Shown: positions 1-9,123, counted from the first letter of the stretch. The stretch: 32,478 nucleotides of DNA from Psychromarinibacter sediminicola (GCF_029168335.1 NZ_JARGYC010000057.1:1-32478), one strand, 5' to 3'. Made by a program: numbers and translations. Notes: generated by a model not told the origin, from the sequence alone.

Positions 1-2
1 AG

Positions 3-83
3 CGGTCCGAAACCACGACCGCCGCCGAAGCCTCCGGCGTCACCGTCGATCCGGCGGCCCTCAGTGCCCGAGGATCTGGCTGA
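3..83 (+). CDS. Possible 3' end of a gene entering from the left edge
   Basis: An open frame runs from the window edge to a TGA at 81-83 and encodes 26 residues ending in [11 protein letters not shown]. Its composition (Ala/Thr/Val-rich, GC-rich third positions) looks like the C-terminus of a real protein rather than noise. It would converge with and overlap the end of aapP by 23 bases. Too little is present to name a family. It could equally be a chance frame in GC-rich DNA. Confidence 0.3.
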   Translation, partial: RSETTTAAEASGVTVDPAALSARGSG

Positions 84-867
84 GGAACAGCTTGGTCCGG
101 TCGCTCTGGGGGTTGTTGAAGAATTCTTCCGGCTCGTTCTGTTCGACGATCTGGCCCTGGTCCATGAAGATCACGCGGTTTGCCACCTGCCGGGCAAAGC
201 CCATCTCGTGGGTCACGCAGAGCATCGTCATGCCTTCCTCGGCCAGCTCGATCATGGTGTCGAGCACCTCCTTGATCATCTCCGGGTCCAGCGCCGAGGT
301 CGGCTCGTCGAACAACATGATCCGCGGCTTCATGCAGAGCGAGCGGGCGATGGCCACGCGCTGCTGCTGCCCGCCCGAGAGCTGGCCGGGATACTTGTGC
401 GCCTGTTCGGGGATCTTCACCTTTTCGAGGAAGTGCATCGCCGTCGCCTCGGCTTCCTTCTTGGGCGTCTTGCGCACCCAGAGCGGGGCCAGCGTGCAGT
501 TCTCCAGGATCGTCAGGTGCGGGAACAGGTTGAAGTGCTGGAACACCATCCCGACCTCGGAGCGGATCTTGTCGATGTTCTTCAGGTCCGAGGTCAGCTC
601 GATCCCGTCCACCACGATCTGGCCGGCCTGGTGTTCCTCCAGCCGGTTGATGCAGCGGATCAGGGTCGACTTGCCGGAGCCGGACGGGCCGCAGATCACG
701 ATCCGCTCGCCGTTATAGACCGTCAGGTTGATGTCGCGGAGGACGTGGAACGTGCCGAACCACTTGTTCATCTCGGTGATCTGGATCGCGACCTCGTCCG
801 AGACCTTCATCTGGCTCGTGTCGACCTGGCGCGGCGCGGGGGTCGTGTCGTGGGAAACGTCGGCCAT
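61..867 (-). CDS. aapP: General L-amino acid ABC transporter, ATP-binding protein
   Basis: This 268-residue cytoplasmic ATPase should power uptake of glutamate, glutamine, aspartate, asparagine and related amino acids through the AapQ/AapM permease pair. Visible motifs are Walker [10 protein letters not shown] (60-68), Q-loop Q110, ABC signature LSGGQQQ (163-169), Walker B IMLFDEP (183-189) and switch His220 in CVTHEM. This is the polar amino-acid (PAAT) class. An open frame extends upstream, but the start at 867 is preferred because TAAGGAG lies just before it and because the extra upstream residues are unlike the family. It is the last gene of aapJQMP, 10 bases after aapM. In Rhodobacter capsulatus the same system is called bztABCD, so bztD is an equivalent name. 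Confidence 0.93.
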   Translation of the reverse strand: MADVSHDTTPAPRQVDTSQMKVSDEVAIQITEMNKWFGTFHVLRDINLTVYNGERIVICGPSGSGKSTLIRCINRLEEHQAGQIVVDGIELTSDLKNIDKIRSEVGMVFQHFNLFPHLTILENCTLAPLWVRKTPKKEAEATAMHFLEKVKIPEQAHKYPGQLSGGQQQRVAIARSLCMKPRIMLFDEPTSALDPEMIKEVLDTMIELAEEGMTMLCVTHEMGFARQVANRVIFMDQGQIVEQNEPEEFFNNPQSDRTKLFLSQILGH

Positions 868-877
868 GGCAGGCTCC

Positions 878-2194
878 TTAGCTGTGGTCGGTCTTGAGCC
901 GGCGCTCGAGATACATCGAGTAGCGCGACATGCCGAAGCAGAAGATGAAGAACAGAAGCGCGATGAAGGCGAACAGCTCCCAGTAGATGCCGTTCCAGGC
1001 CGCATCGGCGCGGATCGCGTTGGTCAGTCCGATCGGGTCCAGCAGGCCGATGATCGAGACCAGCGTGGTGTCCTTGAACACGCCGATGAAGGTGGACACG
1101 ATCCCGGGGATCGAGATCTTCAGCGCCTGGGGCATGATGATCAGCCGCTGCGCCTGCCAGTAGTCGAGGCCGAGCGAATCGGCGCCCTCGTACTGGCCCT
1201 TGGGCAGCGCCGCGAGGCCGCCGCGGATCACCTCGGCCATGTAGGCCGATGCGAAGAGCGTGACCATGATCATCACCCGCAGGATGATGTCGAAGTCGGT
1301 GCCCGGCGGCATGAAGATGTTCAGCAGCGTCGAGGCCACGAACAGCAGCGTGATCAGCGGCACGCCGCGGATGAACTCGATGAAGCCCACGCAGATCGAC
1401 TTGACGATCAGCAGGTCCGACTGCCGCCCCAGCGCCAGCACGATGCCGATGGGCAGCGAGCAGCCGATGGCGACGACGCCGATCAGGATCGACAGCATGA
1501 AGCCGCCGAAGTCGCGCGACTCCATGGCCTCCAGCCCGATGGGCAGCGCCCCGGAAAGGGCCGAGGAGATGGGTCCGACGAGGAACAGCCACCAGACGAC
1601 GGCGGCGAGGGTGGCGAGGATCACGGCGCCGAGGCTGCCGACCATCTCGGACAGGTAGCGGGTGCCGAGGATCAGGATGGCAAAGCCCACCGCCACCAGC
1701 AGCGGCGACCAGATCGTGCCGCCCCACATCAGCCAGGGCATCAGGAACGGATAGGCCGCGCTGACCCACAGAAGCTTGTTCGGGGCCCAGGGGAACAGCA
1801 CCGGCGCCAGCGCCACCAGCAGGAGCACGAAGGCGAGGATCGGGCGCCAGTAGAGCTCGGACGGGTAGAAGCCGAACAGAAGCTGCAGCCAGCGTTCGCG
1901 GATCACCGCCCAGCAGGCGTGGCCGTGGCTCTCGCCCCAGGTCGCGGTGGCGATCTCGCGGCATTCGCCCAGCGAGTCGGCGAACCAGACGGACTGGAAC
2001 ACCCAGGGCAGCACGCCGGCCAGGACGTAGTAGATGAACAGCAGCGAGACGATCGTGACGACGGTGTTGAACGGCCCGCGGAACAGGTTCTCGCGGCCCC
2101 AGCCGATGATGCCGGTGGAGGTGACCGGCGGCTCCTGCTCGGGCAGCATGGTGTCGCGGACGTAGCGGACGGTATCTCCGTGTGTGCTGCTCAT
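878..2194 (-). CDS. aapM: General L-amino acid ABC transporter permease (AapM/BztC-like)
   Basis: This 438-residue inner-membrane permease is about twice the length of ordinary PAAT permeases, as is typical for AapM/BztC, with extra transmembrane segments in its N-terminal half. The C-terminal half has the binding-protein-dependent permease fold, including the ATPase-contacting EAA loop around residue 320 ([18 protein letters not shown] followed by ADSLGLD). It is expected to pair with AapQ to form the pore used by AapP and the periplasmic protein AapJ. The ATG comes one base after the aapQ stop, so translation is probably coupled. The name depends on gene order as well as sequence: AapM follows AapQ and precedes the ATPase. 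Confidence 0.92.
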   Translation of the reverse strand: MSSTHGDTVRYVRDTMLPEQEPPVTSTGIIGWGRENLFRGPFNTVVTIVSLLFIYYVLAGVLPWVFQSVWFADSLGECREIATATWGESHGHACWAVIRERWLQLLFGFYPSELYWRPILAFVLLLVALAPVLFPWAPNKLLWVSAAYPFLMPWLMWGGTIWSPLLVAVGFAILILGTRYLSEMVGSLGAVILATLAAVVWWLFLVGPISSALSGALPIGLEAMESRDFGGFMLSILIGVVAIGCSLPIGIVLALGRQSDLLIVKSICVGFIEFIRGVPLITLLFVASTLLNIFMPPGTDFDIILRVMIMVTLFASAYMAEVIRGGLAALPKGQYEGADSLGLDYWQAQRLIIMPQALKISIPGIVSTFIGVFKDTTLVSIIGLLDPIGLTNAIRADAAWNGIYWELFAFIALLFFIFCFGMSRYSMYLERRLKTDHS

Positions 2195-2195
2195 G

Positions 2196-3464
2196 TCACC
2201 GCTCCACCAGTTTCACGCGATTGTTGTAGACGTTCATCACCGCCGAGATGATCAGCGAGATGGTCAGGTAGACCAGCATCAGCAGGAGCACGCATTCCAG
2301 CTCGCGCCCCGTCTGGTTCATGGTGATCCCGCCCAGCGTGCCGGTGATGTCCATGTAGCCCACGGCGATCGCCAGCGACGAGTTCTTGGTCAGGTTCAGG
2401 TAGTGCGAGATCAGCGGCGGGATGATCACCCGGAGCGCCTGCGGCAGCACGACGAGGCTCGTGATCCGGCGCGGGCGCAGGCCCAGCGCCGCGGCGGCCT
2501 CGGTCTGGCCGCCGGAGATGGCCAGGATGCCGCCGCGCACGATCTCGGCGATGAACGCGGCGGTGTAGAGCGACAGCGCCAGCCACAGCGCGATCAGCGA
2601 GTTGCGCATGTGGATGCCGCCCTGGAAGTTGAAGCCCTGCAGCGACGGGTAGCCCAGGTGGAAGCCCAGCGCCGCCAGCAGCGCGATGGTCGGCAGAAAG
2701 AGGACGGCGAGGTTGATATGCCAGATCCGGGGCCTCTCGCCGGTGCGTTCCTGCGTGGCGTTGGCCCAGGCGGTGATCCGGCGCGCGGCATAGATCGAGC
2801 CGCCGAGTATCAAAAGAAAGACGATCAGGTCGATGGAGATGTCGAACCGCAGCGCCGAGTCGCCGAACAGGTGGATGTTGCCCAGCGAGCGGGTGAACAG
2901 CGGCTCGGGGATGTAGACGCCGCGATTGGTCAGCGCGACGCTGTCGAACACCTTCATCGTGGCGTCCGGCTCGTCGCCGCGGAAGGCGCTTGGTCGTGGC
3001 AGGCTTTCGATCAGGATCGCCATGGCCAGCACGATCCACAAAAGCACCGGCACATTGCGGAACATCTCGACATAGACGGCCATGATGCGCGACACCAGCC
3101 AGTTGCTGGACAGGCGCAGCACCCCCACGAGGACCCCGACGATCGTCGCCGTGGCGCAGCCCAGGACGGCCACCAGGAGCGTGTTCAACAGCCCGACGAA
3201 GGAGGCCCGCATGTGCGAGTCCTGGTTGTCGTACTCGATGAGCTTCTGGTTGATGTCGTAACTCGCCGGCTCGGTGAAGAAGCCGAATTCGACCGGCTTG
3301 CCCAGCGCGTTGAGGTTGACGATCGTGTTGTTGATCAGCCAGGCCGCGACCAGCATGAACCCGATCAGGGCGACGACCTGGATGGTCATCGACCGATACC
3401 GGGTATCGTAGATCAGCATGCTGAGGCGGAACGACTCCTTCGGTGGCTCCGTAAGTGCCGTCAT
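2196..3464 (-). CDS. aapQ: General L-amino acid ABC transporter permease (AapQ/BztB-like)
   Basis: This 422-residue membrane protein is the first of two large permeases of the aap/bzt system. After a short cytoplasmic N-terminus there is a hydrophobic segment near residues 30-50. A long region around 90-210, probably partly periplasmic, precedes the conserved permease domain. The EAA loop is near residue 300 (EIVRGGILAISGGQTEAA, then ALGL). The N-terminal insertion relative to single-domain PAAT permeases is characteristic of AapQ/BztB. It follows aapJ after a 133-base gap containing a hairpin and leads straight into aapM. Its ribosome-binding site is weak (GGGGAT), which fits lower expression than the binding protein. 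Confidence 0.92.
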   Translation of the reverse strand: MTALTEPPKESFRLSMLIYDTRYRSMTIQVVALIGFMLVAAWLINNTIVNLNALGKPVEFGFFTEPASYDINQKLIEYDNQDSHMRASFVGLLNTLLVAVLGCATATIVGVLVGVLRLSSNWLVSRIMAVYVEMFRNVPVLLWIVLAMAILIESLPRPSAFRGDEPDATMKVFDSVALTNRGVYIPEPLFTRSLGNIHLFGDSALRFDISIDLIVFLLILGGSIYAARRITAWANATQERTGERPRIWHINLAVLFLPTIALLAALGFHLGYPSLQGFNFQGGIHMRNSLIALWLALSLYTAAFIAEIVRGGILAISGGQTEAAAALGLRPRRITSLVVLPQALRVIIPPLISHYLNLTKNSSLAIAVGYMDITGTLGGITMNQTGRELECVLLLMLVYLTISLIISAVMNVYNNRVKLVER

Positions 3465-3560
3465 AGGGATCCCCTGTCTGCCCCGGAGCCTCTCCTCCCG
3501 ACGCGATTTCGTTCGCGTTCGCGGGCCCGGATGCTTTCTTGTTATTGGCAGATGGCAGAA

Positions 3561-3582
3561 GGGCGCGGTGTGACCCGCGCCC
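3561..3582 (-). terminator. Intercistronic hairpin between aapJ and aapQ
   Basis: A perfect 8-bp GC stem (GGGCGCGG at 3561-3568, CCGCGCCC at 3575-3582) with a 6-base loop lies 16 bases after the aapJ stop. No U-run follows on the minus strand, so it is more likely a partial terminator or an RNA-stabilising element than a full stop. Such elements are common after binding-protein genes, where they allow more binding protein than permease to be made. Confidence 0.55.
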
Positions 3583-3597
3583 CTTGCCGAATGCGTC

Positions 3598-4617
3598 TTA
3601 CCGGAACGGCGGCGCGTAGAGCAGGCCGCCGTCGGTCCACTGCGCGTTCAGGCCGCGCGCCAGGCCGATCGGGGTATTCTCGCCGATGTGCTTCTCGAAC
3701 AGCTCACCGTAGTTGCCGCCGGCCGAGATCGCGTTGACGGCCCAGTCCGCGTCCAGGCCCAGCATCTCGCCCAGGTTGCCCTCGGTGCCGAGCATCCGGT
3801 TGATTTCCGGGTTGTTGGTCGGCTCCGACGCCATCTCGGCGACATTGGCCGAGGTCACGCCCAGCTCTTCCGCCGCGATCAGCGCGTTCAGCGTCCAGCG
3901 GACGATGTCGGACCACTCCTCGTCGCCGTGGCGGACCAGCGGGCCGAGCGGCTCTTTCGAGATGATCTCGGGCAGGATCACGTGATCGCCCGGGTTCTCG
4001 AAGCTGGCGCGCGTGGCGGCGAGGCCGGAGGCGTCGGTCGTGTAGGTGTCGCAGGCACCGGCCAGGTACTGCTGCTGCGCCTCGGCGTTGGTCTCGATCG
4101 GGACCGGCTCGTAATCCATGTTGTTGACGCGGAAGAACTCGGCCAGGTTCAGCTCGGTCGTGGTGCCGGTCTGGATGCAGACGGTGGCGCCGGCCAGCTC
4201 CTTGGCCGAGGTCACGCCCAGCTCCTTGGGTACGATGAAGCCCTGGCCGTCGTAGTAGTTGACGCCCACGAAGGTGTTCTTCAGGTCAACGTCGCGGGTC
4301 AGGGTCCAGGTGGTGTTCCGGGACAGCATGTCGACCTCGCCCGAGGCCAGCGCGGTGAAGCGGGTCTTGCCGGTCAGGGGCGTGAATTCAACGGCCTGCG
4401 GGTCGCCCAGCACGGCGGCCGCGACAGCGCGGCAGACGGCGACGTCGAAACCCTGCCAGTTTCCGTTCGCATCAGGCGCCGCGAAACCCACGAGTCCGGT
4501 GTTCACGCCGCAGTTCAGATTACCGCGCGCCTTGATGTCGTCCAGCGTGGCCGCAGCCGCAGCGCCGGCGGCGAGGCCGGCGACAGTCAGCGCGCCAAGA
4601 AAAACGGATTTGTTCAT
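3598..4617 (-). CDS. aapJ: General L-amino acid ABC transporter, periplasmic binding protein
   Basis: This 339-residue protein begins with a signal peptide (MNKSVFLGALTVAGLAAG, then an alanine run; cleavage near residue 23 before TLDD). A family-3 solute-binding fold follows, with hallmarks RGNLNCGVN, QGFDVAVCRAVAAAVLGD and TGKTRFTALASGEVDM. It should capture acidic and amide amino acids in the periplasm and deliver them to AapQM. It is the first gene of the operon. AAGAGG lies just upstream of the ATG. The length and the order binding protein-permease-permease-ATPase match AapJ/BztA. The exact substrate range cannot be read from sequence. Confidence 0.93.
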   Translation of the reverse strand: MNKSVFLGALTVAGLAAGAAAAATLDDIKARGNLNCGVNTGLVGFAAPDANGNWQGFDVAVCRAVAAAVLGDPQAVEFTPLTGKTRFTALASGEVDMLSRNTTWTLTRDVDLKNTFVGVNYYDGQGFIVPKELGVTSAKELAGATVCIQTGTTTELNLAEFFRVNNMDYEPVPIETNAEAQQQYLAGACDTYTTDASGLAATRASFENPGDHVILPEIISKEPLGPLVRHGDEEWSDIVRWTLNALIAAEELGVTSANVAEMASEPTNNPEINRMLGTEGNLGEMLGLDADWAVNAISAGGNYGELFEKHIGENTPIGLARGLNAQWTDGGLLYAPPFR

Positions 4618-4822
4618 GTTTACCTCTTCCTGAGTTGCCGCCCTTTCCCGTAGGGCGTGTCTTCCGGCCTGGGCCGGATTGAGTTCACGTGAAGGCAGAG
4701 AACCCCCCTCAACGACGGGGAGTGTGGGCGAATCCGGCGCGGAAGGTCAAGGCTGCTGTGGAAGAAACGACGCCCTGCCCTTGGGGAAAACACCGCCGTC
4801 CGGGGGGCTGGGCGGCCTGTTT
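4618..4822 (-). promoter_or_regulatory. Leader and probable promoter region of aapJQMP
   Basis: The 205 bases upstream of aapJ hold two hairpins in the expected mRNA leader: CGCCCT/AGGGCG (4639-4644 with 4652-4657) and CCGGCC/GGCCGG (4664-4669 with 4672-4677). A possible promoter has -35 TTGACC (complement of 4745-4750) and a weak -10 CACACT (complement of 4721-4726), 18 bases apart. The leader would be roughly 100 bases. The -35 is convincing; the -10 is poor. Confidence 0.35.
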
Positions 4823-5527
4823 TTAAAGCAGTTTGAGAAAGCGGTGCGCCTGCAGGAAGTCCTGCCGCTTGGCGGCCGCCATGGCCGCGGCTTCAGCGTC
4901 TTCGCCCCACTGTTCCTCCTGCCAGGTCTCGTCGACGCGCGAGCGCTGCCAGAGCTCTTCGGGCGTCCAGGCGTCGCGCGCGGCGGCCAGCCCGATCACC
5001 AGCGAGCCCGACAATGCCACGAGATCGTGAAAGCCCGTCAACTCCCAGTGGGTCATTGCGTGGACCTCGGCGGCCAGCCGGTCGAGCGCGGCGGCGCTTT
5101 GCGGCTGGTGCATCACCCCCTCGACCGGAATCAGCCGCGCGCCGAAGGTCGCCTCGGCCCAGTCCAGGAGCGGATCCCAGGCCTCGGCCTGCCGCGCGAC
5201 GAGGCCCTCGGGGCTGTCGGCGCGGTAGCAGGTCAGGTCGCTGTCGCCGTAGCCCGCCAGCATGTCGGCGACCTCGGCGTGCTGCGGCGCGACCTTCTCG
5301 ATGGCCGAGTTCGCGGCGCGGGTGAAGGGCATCGTACGCGGGTCGATCGTGCCCTCCTGCGCGTCCCATTCGCGGGCGATCTCGTGGGCGAGCGCCTCGG
5401 ACGGCACCGTAAGCTCGGTCTTGCCCGGGGTCTTCACGGGGCGGCCGTCCAGCCGCACGGTGAAGCCCGCCGCATGCGGTTCGACGCGCGCCTCGGTCCA
5501 GAAGCGGCGGGCCTTCCATTCGCTCAT
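4823..5527 (-). CDS. ATP12 family F1-ATPase assembly chaperone
   Basis: This 234-residue protein matches the ATP12 family, which in mitochondria binds the F1 alpha subunit during ATP synthase assembly; alphaproteobacteria keep homologues. Characteristic stretches are the N-terminal RRFW and VRLDGRPVKTPGKTEL, then EWDAQEG and TMPFTRAANSAIE. TCYRADSP and the WDPLLDW region follow, with LTGFHDLVALSGSLVIGLA near the C-terminus. The ATG at 5527 overlaps the stop of the upstream pseudouridine synthase gene (ATGA), so translation is probably coupled. It is the last gene of the crcB operon. The family assignment is firm; the bacterial role is inferred from the mitochondrial protein. Confidence 0.9.
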   Translation of the reverse strand: MSEWKARRFWTEARVEPHAAGFTVRLDGRPVKTPGKTELTVPSEALAHEIAREWDAQEGTIDPRTMPFTRAANSAIEKVAPQHAEVADMLAGYGDSDLTCYRADSPEGLVARQAEAWDPLLDWAEATFGARLIPVEGVMHQPQSAAALDRLAAEVHAMTHWELTGFHDLVALSGSLVIGLAAARDAWTPEELWQRSRVDETWQEEQWGEDAEAAAMAAAKRQDFLQAHRFLKLL

Positions 5528-6567
5528 TGCAGGGCCTCGAAGGGGTCGTCGGCGGCCAGGTCCTCGGTCCAGCCGAAGGTGTCCCAGCTGTGTTTCATGT
5601 GCTCGGGCAGCGGCGCGGTGACGGTGATCGGCTTTTTCGTCACCGGGTGCTCGAAGGTCAGCGAGCGGGCGTGCAGGTGCAGCTTCTTCGAGATGATGCC
5701 GCCCAGCTGCGCGCCCCAGCCGTCGCCCATGTTCTCCTGCGCCGAGCCGCCGTACTTGCCGTCGCCGACGATGGGGTGGCCGATCTCGGCCATGTGGGCG
5801 CGGAGCTGGTGGGTGCGGCCGGTCAGCGGCTCCAGCGCGACCCAGGCGGCGCGGCTGGCGACGCGGTAGAGCGTGGCATAGAGGGTATGGGCGCGCTTGG
5901 CGCCGGGCGTCGCGTCGATGTCCTGCGGGTGGACGCAGCGCATCTTCTCGCCCTCGCCGCCCTTGCCGTGGCCGCCGGCCTTCACCAGGCCAAAGCGGAT
6001 CTCGCCGAGATAGGGGGTGGGGACGCCGGCGACGAGCGCCCAGTAGATCTTGCGCGTCTCGCGGTGGCGCAGGGCGGCCGTCAGCGCCTGTGCCACGTCG
6101 CGCGAGCGGGCCAGGAGCAGCACGCCCGAGGTGTCCTTGTCGAGCCGGTGGATCAGCCGCGGCTTGTCCTCGTAGCCGAAGCGCAGCGCCTCGGACAGGC
6201 CGTCGACATGGCGGGTCTGGCCGCTGCCGCCCTGGGTGGGCAGACCGGGGGGCTTGTTGATCGCGATGACGTGGTCGTCGCGCCAGAGCACCGTGGCGCG
6301 GATCATCTCGGCGTCGCGGTCGGACAGCTTCGGTTGCTGCGGCAGGTCGGGCGCGGGCGCGTCGGGCAGCGGCGGCACGCGCACCTGCATGCCGGGCGCG
6401 ACGCGGGTCGCGGCCTTGACGCGGCCGCCGTCCACCCGGATCTCGCCCTTGCGGCACATCTTCTCGATGCGGCCCTGCGGGACATGCGGGAACTGCCGGC
6501 GGAACCAGCGGTCGAGCCGCTGCTCGCCCTCGCCCTCGGCCACGGTCAGGGTCTGCACGCCGCTCAT
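5524..6567 (-). CDS. rluC: RluA/RluC family pseudouridine synthase
   Basis: This 347-residue RNA-modifying enzyme should convert specific uridines, probably in 23S rRNA, to pseudouridine. An S4 RNA-binding domain spans about residues 15-65 (QRLDRWFRRQF, GRIEKMCRKGEIRVDG), followed by the catalytic domain. The conserved HRLDKDTSG motif is at 140-148, with Asp143 as the catalytic aspartate. LTGRTHQLRAHM and HPIVGDGKYGG are also typical. The frame is open far upstream, but the ATG at 6567 matches where the family begins. It overlaps the crcB stop by four bases (ATGA) and likewise overlaps the ATP12 gene downstream. The RluC rather than RluD assignment is by resemblance only. Confidence 0.88.
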   Translation of the reverse strand: MSGVQTLTVAEGEGEQRLDRWFRRQFPHVPQGRIEKMCRKGEIRVDGGRVKAATRVAPGMQVRVPPLPDAPAPDLPQQPKLSDRDAEMIRATVLWRDDHVIAINKPPGLPTQGGSGQTRHVDGLSEALRFGYEDKPRLIHRLDKDTSGVLLLARSRDVAQALTAALRHRETRKIYWALVAGVPTPYLGEIRFGLVKAGGHGKGGEGEKMRCVHPQDIDATPGAKRAHTLYATLYRVASRAAWVALEPLTGRTHQLRAHMAEIGHPIVGDGKYGGSAQENMGDGWGAQLGGIISKKLHLHARSLTFEHPVTKKPITVTAPLPEHMKHSWDTFGWTEDLAADDPFEALQ

Positions 6568-6941
6568 GCCGCGACCCCGCGCGCGACGGCGAGCCCGGCG
6601 AAGAGCGCCGCCAGCGACAGCACCACCGACGCCGCGACATAGCCCGCCGCGAGCGTGTGCTGTCCCCGCTCCCAAAGGGTCACCGCGTCCAGCGAGAAGG
6701 CGGAGAAGGTGGTGAAGCCGCCGAGCATGCCGGTCACCAGAAGCGGCGCGAGGCGGGTGCCGCCGAAATGGGCCAGCGTCACCACCAGCACGCCCATCAG
6801 GAACGAGCCCGCGACGTTCACCGTCAGCGTGCCCCAGGGAAAGCCGTGGCCCATGACACGCACCGCCGCCAGCCCGGTCATGTACCGGCCGGTCGCCCCG
6901 ACTGCGCCGCCCAGCGCCACCATTGCCACATTCGCCATCAT
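6564..6941 (-). CDS. crcB: Fluoride efflux channel CrcB/Fluc
   Basis: This 125-residue inner-membrane protein has four hydrophobic segments and the signature residues of the Fluc family. These are GGAVGATGRY at the N-terminus, Asn42 in GTLTVNVAGSFLMG, and the phenylalanine/threonine track GGFTTFS (74-80) that lines the pore. Fluc channels work as antiparallel dimers that export fluoride. Two adjacent ATGs (6941 and 6938) could start it. I see no fluoride riboswitch upstream; only 82 bases separate it from the divergent VOC gene. The downstream gene begins inside its stop codon, so the three-gene operon appears to be translated as a coupled unit. Confidence 0.9.
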   Translation of the reverse strand: MMANVAMVALGGAVGATGRYMTGLAAVRVMGHGFPWGTLTVNVAGSFLMGVLVVTLAHFGGTRLAPLLVTGMLGGFTTFSAFSLDAVTLWERGQHTLAAGYVAASVVLSLAALFAGLAVARGVAA

Positions 6942-7023
6942 GCGCGCTGACTTGGCGTCTGCCCGGGAAAGAGTCAATCGGCCCGGCTTGCCCCGCGCGA
7001 TCTCGGTCCATAGGGTCCGGCCC

Positions 7024-7482
7024 ATGCGACTCTTCCACGTCTCCCTCAGTGCGGCGGATCCCGAGCTCGCCGCCCGCTTCATTGCCCGGCTGATGGGCGG
7101 CGAGGCGCTGCCGTTCCCGCCCTTTCCCGACAGCTGGATCGCCTTCGGGCGCGCCGACGACGGCACCGCTGTCGAGGTCTACCCGCTCACCCACCGCCTG
7201 CTGCCCGGCCCCGGAAACGTGCTGTGCGAAACCGGCGCGGCGCAGACCGGGCCGACCTTCGCCCATGTCGCGCTGGCCTCGCCGCTGCCGGCGGCCGACA
7301 TCCTGACGATGGGCAAAGCCGAGGGCTGGCCCACCCGCCGCTGCAATCGCGGGCCGTTCGAGTGCATCGAGATCTGGTTGGAGAACCGCCTGCTGGTCGA
7401 AGCGCTGGACCCGGAGATGGCCGAAGACTACCGCGCCGGTATGACCGCCGCCAACTGGCGCACGATGTTCGGGATGGTGTGA
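7024..7482 (+). CDS. VOC (glyoxalase/bleomycin-resistance fold) family hypothetical protein
   Basis: This 152-residue soluble protein begins MRLFHVSLSAADPELAARF and has a second half-domain starting PTFAHVALASPLPAADI, each resembling a betaalphabetabetabeta VOC module. The acidic GPFECIEIWLENRLLVEAL near the C-terminus fits a VOC metal-site strand. No substrate can be assigned. The ATG at 7024 is chosen because homology-like sequence begins there; the frame is open for about 370 bases upstream, but that part is antisense to crcB and not protein-like. It diverges from crcB and converges on rarA. Confidence 0.75.
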   Translation: MRLFHVSLSAADPELAARFIARLMGGEALPFPPFPDSWIAFGRADDGTAVEVYPLTHRLLPGPGNVLCETGAAQTGPTFAHVALASPLPAADILTMGKAEGWPTRRCNRGPFECIEIWLENRLLVEALDPEMAEDYRAGMTAANWRTMFGMV

Positions 7483-7805
7483 GGGGGGGGCGCGGTCCGG
7501 GCGCTGAGTTGGATCGCAGCCGTGACGGTCGTGCCGCCGGGGAGCAGCAGAAACCATAGCTGTGCTGCGGTCCGGACGATGGCCGCGCGGAACAAGGCCG
7601 AAGGCCGCCGCGCGAGCGCCGACGCGCCCCAGAGCGGCGGCGCTGTGGTCGACGTTATCGCAGAGCTCGGAGGTCGTCCGGACCTGGCAGCCATAAAGCG
7701 CATCGCTCGGAGGTCGGAGCGCCCCCGCGCGCGTCGGCCCTCGCGCGGCTCCTTTCTCAATACCAATGACTTCCGGCCTTACAGCGCCAACGAATCCCGA
7801 TCCCC
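7483..7805. other. Gene-free stretch between the VOC gene and rarA
   Basis: These 323 bases separate two converging genes. They begin with a run of eight G (7483-7490). They also contain a 12-base direct repeat GCTCGGAGGTCG at 7665-7676 and 7705-7716. Open frames exist on both strands, but none has a ribosome-binding site or a recognisable protein pattern. It may be the remnant of a lost gene; I see nothing functional in it. Confidence 0.5.
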
Positions 7806-9119
7806 CTACCCGCCGCGTCTCGCCCGCCGCTCGGCGAACCAGTCCAGCCGCTTCTTCAGCTCGCGCTCGAACCCGCGCTCGACCGGGCTGTAATACACCC
7901 CGCGCTTCATCCCGTCGGGGAAGTAGTTCTGCCCGGAAAACGCATCCTCGGCGTCGTGGTCATAGGCATAGCCCTCGCCGTAGCCCTGCTCCTTCATCAG
8001 CTTGGTGGGCGCGTTCAGGATATGCTTCGGCGGCGGCTCGCTGCCAGTCTTCTTCGCCGCCGCCACGGCGTTCTTGTAGGCGGCATAGCCCGCGTTCGAT
8101 TTCGGCGCGAGCGACAGGTAGATCACCGCCTGCGCCAGCGCCAGCTCGCCCTCGGGCGAACCCAGCCGCTCGTAGGTCTCCCAGGCGTCGAGGCAGACAC
8201 GCTGCGCCTGCGGGTCGGCCAGGCCGATATCCTCCACCGCCATCCGGGTGATGCGGCGGGCGAGATACCGCGGATCCTCGCCCCCGTTCAGCATCCGCGT
8301 CAGCCAATAGAGCGCCGCGTCCGGGTCCGAGCCGCGCACCGACTTGTGCAGCGCCGAGATCAGGTTGTAATGCGCGTCGCCCGACTTGTCGTATTGCGCC
8401 GCCCGCTTCTGCAGCCGGGCGGTCAGCGCGGTCGGGTCCAGCTTGCCGTCGGTCTTCCACGCCGCGATCTGCTCGATCAGGTTCAGAAGCGCGCGCCCGT
8501 CCCCGTCGGCCATCTCCAGGAGCTGCTCGCGCGCCTCGCCGGTCAGCGGCAGCGCGCGGCCCATCTCGTGCTCGGCCCGCTGCGCCAGCCGCTCCAGATC
8601 GGCCAGGTCCAGCCGTTCCAGCACCAGCACCTGGGACCGGGACAGAAGCGCCGCGTTCAGCTCGAAGGACGGGTTCTCGGTGGTCGCGCCCACCAGCAGG
8701 ATCGTCCCGTCCTCCATATGCGGCAGGAAGCCATCCTGCTGCGCCTTGTTGAACCGGTGGATCTCGTCGACGAAGAGCAGCGTGCCCTGCCCGTTGCGGC
8801 GGCGGAACTTCGCCTCCTCGAACACCTTCTTCAGCTCGGCCACGCCGGTGAAGATGGCGCTGACCTGCACGAAATGCAGGTCCGTCTCATGCGCCAGAAG
8901 CCGCGCGATGGTGGTCTTGCCCACGCCCGGCGGGCCCCAGAAGATCAGCGACGACAGCGCGCCCGAGGCCAGCATCACCCCCAAGGGCGCGTCGGGGCCC
9001 AGAACCTGCGCCTGCCCGATCACCTCGGCCAGCGTCTTCGGGCGCAGCCGGTCGGCCAGCGGGCGCGGCGCCTCGCGCTCGGGCTTCGCGTCGGGGGTGG
9101 TGTCGAACAGGTCGGCCAT
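7806..9119 (-). CDS. rarA: Replication-associated recombination protein A (RarA/MgsA AAA+ ATPase)
   Basis: This 437-residue AAA+ ATPase acts at stalled or collapsed replication forks and resembles clamp-loader subunits. Motifs seen are LADRLRPKTLAEVIGQ near the N-terminus, Walker A GPPGVGKTT (62-70) and Walker B LFVDEIHRFNKAQQD (about 115-129). Sensor 1 GATTENPSFELN, the ALLSR arginine finger and the C-terminal tetramerisation region (ALYWLTRMLNGGEDPRYLAR) follow. The length is normal. It lies four bases downstream of the DUF3052 gene, so the two are probably cotranscribed. Confidence 0.95.
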   Translation of the reverse strand: MADLFDTTPDAKPEREAPRPLADRLRPKTLAEVIGQAQVLGPDAPLGVMLASGALSSLIFWGPPGVGKTTIARLLAHETDLHFVQVSAIFTGVAELKKVFEEAKFRRRNGQGTLLFVDEIHRFNKAQQDGFLPHMEDGTILLVGATTENPSFELNAALLSRSQVLVLERLDLADLERLAQRAEHEMGRALPLTGEAREQLLEMADGDGRALLNLIEQIAAWKTDGKLDPTALTARLQKRAAQYDKSGDAHYNLISALHKSVRGSDPDAALYWLTRMLNGGEDPRYLARRITRMAVEDIGLADPQAQRVCLDAWETYERLGSPEGELALAQAVIYLSLAPKSNAGYAAYKNAVAAAKKTGSEPPPKHILNAPTKLMKEQGYGEGYAYDHDAEDAFSGQNYFPDGMKRGVYYSPVERGFERELKKRLDWFAERRARRGG

Positions 9120-9123
9120 CGCG

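Noticed and set aside
728-2251. A 507-codon open frame on the plus strand across aapM
   Set aside because: It is antisense to a well-supported permease gene, and its protein is a low-complexity mix of Asp, His, Arg, Gln and Ala, typical of the reverse frame of GC-rich coding DNA.
4823-6640. A single 605-codon reading through the ATP12 gene and its upstream neighbour
   Set aside because: The upstream part is an out-of-frame shadow of the pseudouridine synthase gene; the ATP12 protein starts cleanly at 5527.
7428-7893. Open frames on both strands in the gap between the VOC gene and rarA
   Set aside because: No ribosome-binding site, no family pattern, and both overlap real genes at an end.
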